A stretch of 64,000 nt of DNA, from assembly GCA_021234155.1 (NCBI GenBank), contig JAJEKV010000050.1:8045700-8109699 (forward strand), written 5' to 3'. Below the pieces are notes generated by a model. That model was not told where the DNA came from, made no database searches, and saw only the letters and a list, made by a program, of their open reading frames with translations. The position numbers were made by a program, and so were the translations under genes. Source of the DNA: Isoetes taiwanensis. Its lineage: Eukaryota > Streptophyta > Lycopodiopsida > Isoetales > Isoetaceae. Shown in pieces: positions 58,340-64,000 of this stretch. Position 1 is the first letter of the stretch. Every line of letters starts with the position of its first letter.

Positions 58340-59150
58340 CGGTATTGGTCTACCGTATTCATATTCAATGAACAATTCATCACCAATACACAAAGTTTTT
58401 ATAGCATAAACCATGATATATCTCCCGTCAATTTTACGGCTAAAAAATCTTCTTGGTCTTTGTTTGCCTCGACAAATTCACAATTGGTAGCGAGGATTCT
58501 CGATAGAGCTATTAATAAAAGCGACAAGGTTTCCATGCAAGCGGGGGCGACCATCAATATATGTGAAGCTTGCGTGAGTCTTTGGGCTTGGATATTGTTC
58601 GTGCATTTGAATTTAGGCCATAGATGAGCATCGCCAGCGATGCTTACTCAATTTATGCCAAGTGTGCGAGTTATATTAGGGACCTACATATGGCATTAAA
58701 GGAGCAATCATTACCATCTTTGACTTTCACACTAGTCATAATATATATAATCGAGGGCCACCTTAGGGGACCCGACTATTTTTAATCATGTGCGCCTACC
58801 CCAATATGTAAATTGCTCCCCATAAATAATTGGCTTGCCTCTAGGCCATGCATTGAATTTCTTACGATCTTTATCGTAAAGAAATTTTGGACCAAATGGA
58901 CTAGTGAAGGTGGAAGATTATTTTCTTCGACATGATCTAGTACATTCCAATTTTGATGAACATTGTCATTCCCTCCAATCTTGGCAGCGGCCATTACGCG
59001 ACGAGTTCTATCACGTAATGGGATACTCTTTGAGGAAGTTGATGGCTTTCTTTTTGTAGGGTTTTCTATGAGCGCATTCATAGTATCAACATCATCTACT
59101 TCCAATGACAACATAACCCCAAAATCTATATCTTGCTTCGAGAGCTCACT
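58340..59150 (-). pseudogene. SET-domain protein gene, frameshifted, next to TNP2
   Basis: Minus-strand pieces start with a basic N-terminal part (TKRKPSTSSKSIPLRDRTRR, 59,070), followed in a shifted frame by FGPKFLYDKDRKKFNAW and YGEQFTYWG (58,880-58,800). Then come IDGRPRLHGNLVAFINSS (about 58,560), NCEFVEANKDQEDFLAV (58,480) and YIMVYAIKTLCIGDELFIEY with EYG (58,430-58,360). The order 'N.(V/A).FINSS......NCEFV......V.A...I..G(D/E)EL(F)..Y.YG' is that of the SET lysine-methyltransferase fold, where the N-C pair and the EL..(D/E)Y motif build the cofactor and active site. At least three frame changes are needed. It may be captured host sequence or a gene of this transposon family. Confidence 0.6.
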
Positions 59151-60150
59151 TCATTCTCAATTTCTTCCTAACAAAATACAAGCAAACTAAGTTAAGACAT
59201 CGATTCAAGTACATGAAAGTAGTTGATTATCGTTCATAAGATTCGTGTATTATACCTCGTTGGAATACCCCACATGTGCGTCAGAAACCTTTGGATTTGT
59301 CGGGCATTCACCATATTTCTCAACATGGTCGAGGGCGGTCTTTCTCATCCGTTTTATTTGTCCTTTGCACATCGAACAATTGCAATATAACCGCTCTGTC
59401 AAGTACAAGCAAAAAAAAAAAAAAATAACATCAAGATATAAAGTTAACTAATCATTGAAACATGTTTATGGTACATACATGGTGGCATTCATTTCATGCA
59501 CACCACCCGACCTCTAGGAAGACTAGGTCCCTTTGGGTCTAATTGGACTATTTGTGGCAATTGTTGGGGTAACATTCTTGCGCAAGTCGCCATGTAACTT
59601 TCTCAAAGCTTTACTGTCTCACTTTACGTTCAAATTCCTTCCGACGTTAGGTCCCATGTTTTTTCTAGTAAACAATAAAAATATTAATAAAAACCATGTA
59701 ATAATATAATAATTATAAATATCCATGTTTTTTCATGATTTTATCAAATGTTTATTCTTAAGATTGATTCATACAAGCGTTTATGATATTTAAAAGCATT
59801 TGATTGAAGGGTGCTGAACCCGATACATCTAGTCCTCTCCATTTGAAATGGAGTCGACCGATTACCTTATATTCACGCAACCTTTCAAATCTTTTTGTAA
59901 TCTATGAAGATTGAAACTTACGTTACGAGGTGCATAAACCCGATACATTTAGTCTTCTCCATTTAGGGATGGAACCGGCCGGTACCTTGATCATGCATCC
60001 CTCAAGTTTTTAACATACTTTTCTAATCTATTAGCATTTGGAGGTGTTTAACTCTAACACAAAGATTAAAGCGAGAGATCTTACCTTATGAAGACCCACG
60101 GAAAAAAATCCGAAACAAGCAGTGAAAATAACAAGTAAATAACCCGGCGG
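59151..60150. other. CACTA 5' region with two diverged repeat units
   Basis: At 59,813-59,870 and 59,930-59,990 two units read 'ACCCGATACAT(C/T)TAGTC(C/T)TCTCCATTT...GACCG', related to the 122-bp tandem repeat near the other end (39,921-40,260). An A run sits at 59,411-59,424. No gene was recognised. Confidence 0.5.
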
Positions 60151-60159
60151 CGGGTTCCG

Positions 60160-61377
60160 CCATATGTGGCGTCGTTTATCGGCGTCTGTGTAACGTCGTT
60201 TAACGGCGCCAAAGTGGCGTCGACGACACCTAGGCATGCCACATCGGCTTGCGCCGTCGATGCCCCTCATATGCCGCGTCGGATGATCATGGCGTCGTTT
60301 AACGGCGTCAAATGATCATAACGTCGTTAAACGACCAAGCGTGATTGTTTAACATAACAGAAACAACATACAATACAAATAACACAAATAAATAAAAATC
60401 TTGATTGTTCCCATTCATAAAATAAGCTTATACAGCGACAACACAAATAGATAAAAAAAAACTTATTGTTTCCATTCATAAAAAAAAAGCTTATACATTA
60501 CTTATGTCCATCGAGGGGCGTGGCGGTTTGATGCAACCATTTGCATCATTATACGCACCATTAATGTCGTTTTCTCTTTGTTTGGCTCGGTGAGCCATTC
60601 TACCGATCGTTCCCGCATGGAGCGCCGGATGTTAGTGCAATCGAAGCTCCTTTTCACTCATCTTTGCCCACGATGGTGAAGGGAGGGTTCTCAATGCCGG
60701 AGAAGCGGGGGGTTCTTTGGAGTTGTCTTCCCTTGGAGGAGGAGGATTCTTTGCTAGAAGGAACATATCGCGCGAAGGTGGTCTTCAAGCTGCCGGACCA
60801 TTATAGCAAGATAGGGAAGAACACTCAAAAATAAGAATACTTGGCGGCTCTTCGATGGATCCACTTATAAGCGTGGATGTAGGGTTAGGGTTAGGGTTAG
60901 GGTTTTATTTGCAAAAAAAAAAAAATTCCTCGTGTGGCGTCGTTAAGCGGCGTTTAAAGCTGGACGATGTCTTGACACGCCTTGGCGAGCCCGGCACCAG
61001 CACCGACACCATGCCCCGACGCGGCGGGCGTGACCGCGTCGGCGTTGTCGCGGCGTCGTTCAACGGACGCGGTGGCGCGTCTTGACACGCGGCTACCCGG
61101 CAGCAACGCCCATTTCCACGCATGGCGGTAGCGGCGTCGGCATTATTTGTGAAGCGTCGTTGAACGGCGTGGCGGCGTGTTTGACCGCGAGAACTGCCCG
61201 CCTGGCGGCGGTACCCATGCCACGCAGGCAAATCCGACACGTCAGCCCTGATGACCGTCGTTGAACGACCTCGAAACGACGTCGTCGTCGTTGAACGACG
61301 ATGTCATCGATCAACGACGACAGTCCGTCGTTCATCGATGACGCGACGTCGTTGGACGTCGACGATCCCTTGTAGTG
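60160..61377. repeat. Right subterminal repeats of the CACTA element
   Basis: GTCGTTTAACGGCG, GTCGTTGAACGACG and related palindromes cluster at 60,165-60,340 and 60,935-61,377, densest at the terminus. A run of four GGTTAG/GGGTTA units (60,883-60,905) lies between the clusters. Confidence 0.85.
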
Positions 61378-61380
61378 TCC
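61378..61380. other. Target-site duplication TCC, right
   Basis: TCC follows TTGTAGTG and matches 35,142-35,144. Confidence 0.8.
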
Positions 61381-61989
61381 GCCTTTGCCCCTCCCATTTC
61401 CATCCCCTTTGGCCCTCCCCATCTTGTTTTCCCCTTTGCCACCCCCTTTTGTCCCTTCATTCTGCCCTTCCTTCCCACCCTTCTCCCTTGCCATCCTCCC
61501 CCATTCTTTTTCGGACTGTTTTCTGTAAAAACACGTGAATTTTATGAGAAAGACACTCAGTTTTTTCTGTAAGAGTTCTATTTTCCTGATGAGTCCCAAA
61601 CGTCAGAATGTGACCCACTTTAATAAAATGTGACTTTTGATCTTTTACTTAATTGAGCCCCTGTTGCAAGAGCGCTTAAATTCTTTAAATTCTACAACTT
61701 TGTATCATATTCAAGCACTGAAACATGGCCATATTTTGTATGCAATTTTTTTTTATTTTTTTTAAATCTTTGTTTTGGTGTGTTATGGGACATGTGTTAT
61801 TGTTGATGGTTTTTATGTCGTTCTTTGTGTTTTTTGAATTTTTAGCACACCAGCCTAACCAAGCCCACAACCTTTCTTGCAATTCTAGCCTATCCACGTA
61901 GCACCTCCACCTCATCAAAATTTGAAGTGGCATCAATCTACACCATTAAATCCCCATTTTTATAAATCAAGGTTCAGCAAAATTAAAAA
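61381..61989. other. Pyrimidine-rich then AT-rich flank, no gene
   Basis: CCCTTT/CCCTCC-rich to about 61,500, matching the pyrimidine-rich base composition left of the element at 35,120, then AT-rich. No coding features. Confidence 0.5.
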
Positions 61990-62083
61990 ATGGCCAAAGA
62001 AATAGAACGGAGATGGAAGGAGGCGCAACCGGACACCTTGAACCGCTCCACTCCAAGATGGCTGTACATTTTGAATTTTGTTT

Positions 62084-62390
62084 CCTTCATCCGTCATGAT
62101 GGCCGTCATTCTGCTAGGTGTTTATTTCACCTTAGCCTTGGATCTGTCTCGTCCACATCCTACCTTTGCCTTTTATCCCGAGTTTTCTAAACGTTATATC
62201 CCTTTGACACGACCTGGGCCGCACTGTGAAGTTCTAGATCACTGCACTCAGCAGCATCACCACCAACAAATGGGCGTGGGAACTCAAGAACACCATTCTT
62301 TGCTCTGGCACAGGCCCCAACAAATGGATCCATGCCACTCTTTACTCTATTCCCGCTCATCTGTTGCTTGTTGTGAATTAGGCATGTCAT
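62084..62390 (+). pseudogene. Exon-like pieces of an unrecognised gene
   Basis: The frame from 62,097 reads MMAVILLGVYFTLALDLSRP with a hydrophobic stretch, then HPTFAFYPEFSKRYIPLTRP. After a frame change near 62,230 it continues ITALSSITTNKWAWELKNTI, then CSGTGPNKWIHATLYSIPAH and a stop. Both readings have coding-like composition. I do not recognise the family. The pieces may be the 5' part of the gene seen again at 62,907-63,310. Confidence 0.35.
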
Positions 62391-62906
62391 TTTGTAATTT
62401 GACATTTCTAGGGGAGAAAGAAGTCTTGATGCAAAAATAGTGTCAGCAGTGTTAATTGATACATCAGCGTGTTCAGAATAAATTATTACGTATTCCAATT
62501 CTTTATTCTATGTAGTACAACTGAGCCGTGTTCACGAAGAGAATCTCATCTACAAACGATGGCAATGATTTTTTCCTTGTTCAGGACATTTACAGAGGAT
62601 GGCTATGATTTCTTTTGTTGCTCTACACATTCTTTGTTCCTCATCCATCTATCTCTTCGATGTTGTGAGCATCGGAATAGTGGTGGTTCATTATGGCATA
62701 TCCACTGTAACCCACTTGATCTGCCATACAAATTCAGATGGTGGACGTACTTCCTTCTCTTCTCAGGCCCATACTCATCAGACCCAGCTCAGAATCCTCT
62801 TTGCTTGCATGCTTCTCGTTCTTCTCTGCGCCAAATGCTATTTTTGTCAGAATCAAGTACAATTCTAGGGAAGCGCCTCTTATGTTCATCTATTTTTTAC
62901 CTCTTG

Positions 62907-63311
62907 TACACTTGCAGAGGTTGCAACATACTATGACGATCATGCAGCTTTAAAGGGTAAGATGTTAAATATGTTAGGTCGAAGTTTTTTTTTTCTTTCT
63001 ATTTGCTTAATGTGCTCCATGCTTGCAAAACAGGATAGAAGATATGGTGTCACAGGAGATGGATACCGTGTTCTCCTTTCTGGGTATAGCACTAGAAACA
63101 TGCCCCAAGTTCGTGCTACAGGGTTTTAACTCTGTAATTCGTTGGAGAAGTTAATGGGAATGTTATTGAATATCACGCCTCTACGTCTCTTAAATTGTCA
63201 TTGATAGCATCACTCATATCTGCACTCTACAACGGTGGCATGTCAATCTGGTTTGCGGCCAAAAATGCAGCAACCATCAAATCCAAAGCCGTTGTTGGAT
63301 TGGCAACAGGT
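62907..63311 (+). pseudogene. Continuation of the unrecognised gene, with splice sites and frame damage
   Basis: An exon reads EVATYYDDHAALKG, flanked by TTGCAG and GGTAAG (about 62,918-62,957). After an intron ending AACAG, the next exon reads RYGVTGDGYRVLLSGYSTRN (from 63,034). One-base changes near 63,124 and 63,150 break the frame. It then resumes as VNGNVIEYHASTSLKLSLIA, a hydrophobic LISALYNGGMSIWFAA, and KNAATIKSKAVVGLAT before GGTAGG. The splice signals are good but the frame is broken twice, so it is either a young pseudogene or contains sequence errors. The family was not recognised. Confidence 0.4.
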
Positions 63312-63493
63312 AGGTCCCTAACTTTGATCTAGCAATTTCATGTTATATTTGACAGGCTCATCTAGAGATAATACCTCAATGATAATCAAGTATGATATTT
63401 TAAGCAATGTCAATAGTCAGTCTTATGCCTCTGATATTATATGCCTATTTTGATCCAATATAAGGATTAGACTCACTGATCCTATTCGCCTAT

Positions 63494-63535
63494 TCTATTC
63501 TATTCTATTCTATTCTATTCTATTCTATCCTATTA
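63494..63535 (+). repeat. (TCTAT)n microsatellite
   Basis: About eight TCTAT units in a row, ending TCCTATTATT. Confidence 0.9.
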
Positions 63536-64000
63536 TTATGTTCTTATGTCAACACTATGGATCTCTTGGACTGTCATGCCCTTTGGACTCTTGCATGCAT
63601 CCAAGAAACATACAAGGTGGCTAAAGTATACAGAAAAAATATGCAGGACGGCTAAAGTATAGAAAAGAATGATGCTATAAAACATTCATTCATTGAAAGA
63701 TCAGCAATAAAACTTGGGTACTTGTATAGATTTACTTTTTTAATTCTCTAGCTACTTCTCCAAATGGCTATTGCCTGACGTACTATCATTTATTCTCATG
63801 AAAGTCCATGACTTGGAAATCTGCTATGCGTATCAAGTGTTTTTGCTAGGATTTATGGCCTTGATTTCTCTATCCTTTGCTGGAATGCTTTGTTAACAAT
63901 GCCACAATAATCACCTTGTTTGGTGCTTAATCATATCTGTTAGGGCTTAGTTCCTTTTAGTTGCAGACCTTTTTGTTGCACATTGTTGAGCTCATGTGTC
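63536..64000. other. Non-coding stretch at the window end
   Basis: It could be a long intron of the gene above. No coding or repeat signal was recognised, apart from GGCTAAAGTATA(C/G)A occurring twice near 63,618 and 63,650. Confidence 0.4.

Larger units (their letters stand above)
35145..61377 (-). mobile_element. 26.2-kb CACTA (En/Spm-type) DNA transposon
   Basis: The left end is CACTACAAAACC and the right end, reverse-complemented, is CACTACAAGGGA; both ends are flanked by TCC. GTCGTT/AACGRCG palindromic repeats fill the first 0.55 kb and the last 1.2 kb. Its transposase TNP2 is on the minus strand, so the biological 5' end is at 61,377. Inside are a SET-domain gene, a 10-kb tandem array, an AGO4-like PIWI fragment, a WG-repeat fragment and unassigned ORFs. 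The transposase is broken, so the copy is not autonomous now. Its length is large but not unprecedented for plant CACTA elements that have gained cargo. Confidence 0.88.

Noticed and set aside
60883-60905. Interstitial telomere repeat
   Set aside because: Only about four GGTTAG/GGGTTA units, and the usual plant unit is TTTAGGG; it is more likely a chance or local repeat in the CACTA flank.

Overview
This window reads as nuclear DNA of a land plant, built mostly from transposable elements. The evidence is a split nuclear gene with a chloroplast transit peptide, a Ty1/copia polyprotein, an L1-type LINE, tRNA-derived SINEs and a CACTA (En/Spm-type) DNA transposon. The density of old, broken elements suits a large-genome plant such as a gymnosperm, but nothing read here fixes the species. 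Only one host gene looks intact: a seven-exon gene at 22,875-24,440 for a thylakoid-lumen pentapeptide-repeat protein of the TL17 type. Its exons join in frame to 259 codons plus stop.

Left part (1-22.8 kb). 1-3.4 kb is repeat DNA, including an array of small hairpins whose stems co-vary (1,349-1,664) and a 39-bp perfect direct repeat around a 1.2-kb block. Next come a cytochrome P450 fragment (about 4.4-4.55 kb), an LTR end with an initiator-tRNA primer site (about 7.6 kb), a decayed transposase-like gene (about 7.8-8.75 kb, minus), a 5'-truncated copia pol with a 3' LTR (9.75-13.3 kb) and a 5'-truncated LINE (13.56-16.13 kb, minus). A 1.9-kb segment follows that is present twice in direct orientation (16.2-18.15 and 19.7-22.75 kb). 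Each copy carries two SINEs, and one SINE in the second copy is split by a 1.03-kb insertion with a 9-bp target duplication.

Middle part (24.4-35.1 kb). A 2-kb array built on the word AGATTC lies at 26.87-28.87 kb. It is followed by a cluster of gene fragments, all on the minus strand: a fasciclin-like arabinogalactan protein (30.5-31.05 kb), a duplicated exon of a class I aminotransferase (32.8 and 33.6 kb), and two exons of a lipoxygenase (34.5-34.75 kb).

Right part. 35,145-61,377 is one 26.2-kb CACTA element. Its ends share CACTACAA, it is flanked by the 3-bp target duplication TCC, and it has palindromic GTCGTT/AACGRCG subterminal repeats. It contains a decayed TNP2 transposase (54.9-58.06 kb, minus), unidentified ORF clusters at 36.1-39.5 kb, and a tandem array of about nine 1.1-kb units (42.4-52.5 kb). 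It also carries three pieces that resemble parts of the chromatin-silencing machinery: an AGO4-clade PIWI fragment (41,385-41,720, minus), a Trp-Gly-repeat fragment (about 41,891-42,110, plus) and a SET-domain gene beside TNP2 (58.34-59.15 kb, minus). Silencing-related cargo inside a transposon is the most interesting signal here. All three pieces are disrupted by frameshifts, so any function is hypothetical.

The last 2.6 kb (61.4-64 kb) holds exon-like pieces of an unrecognised host gene or pseudogene.
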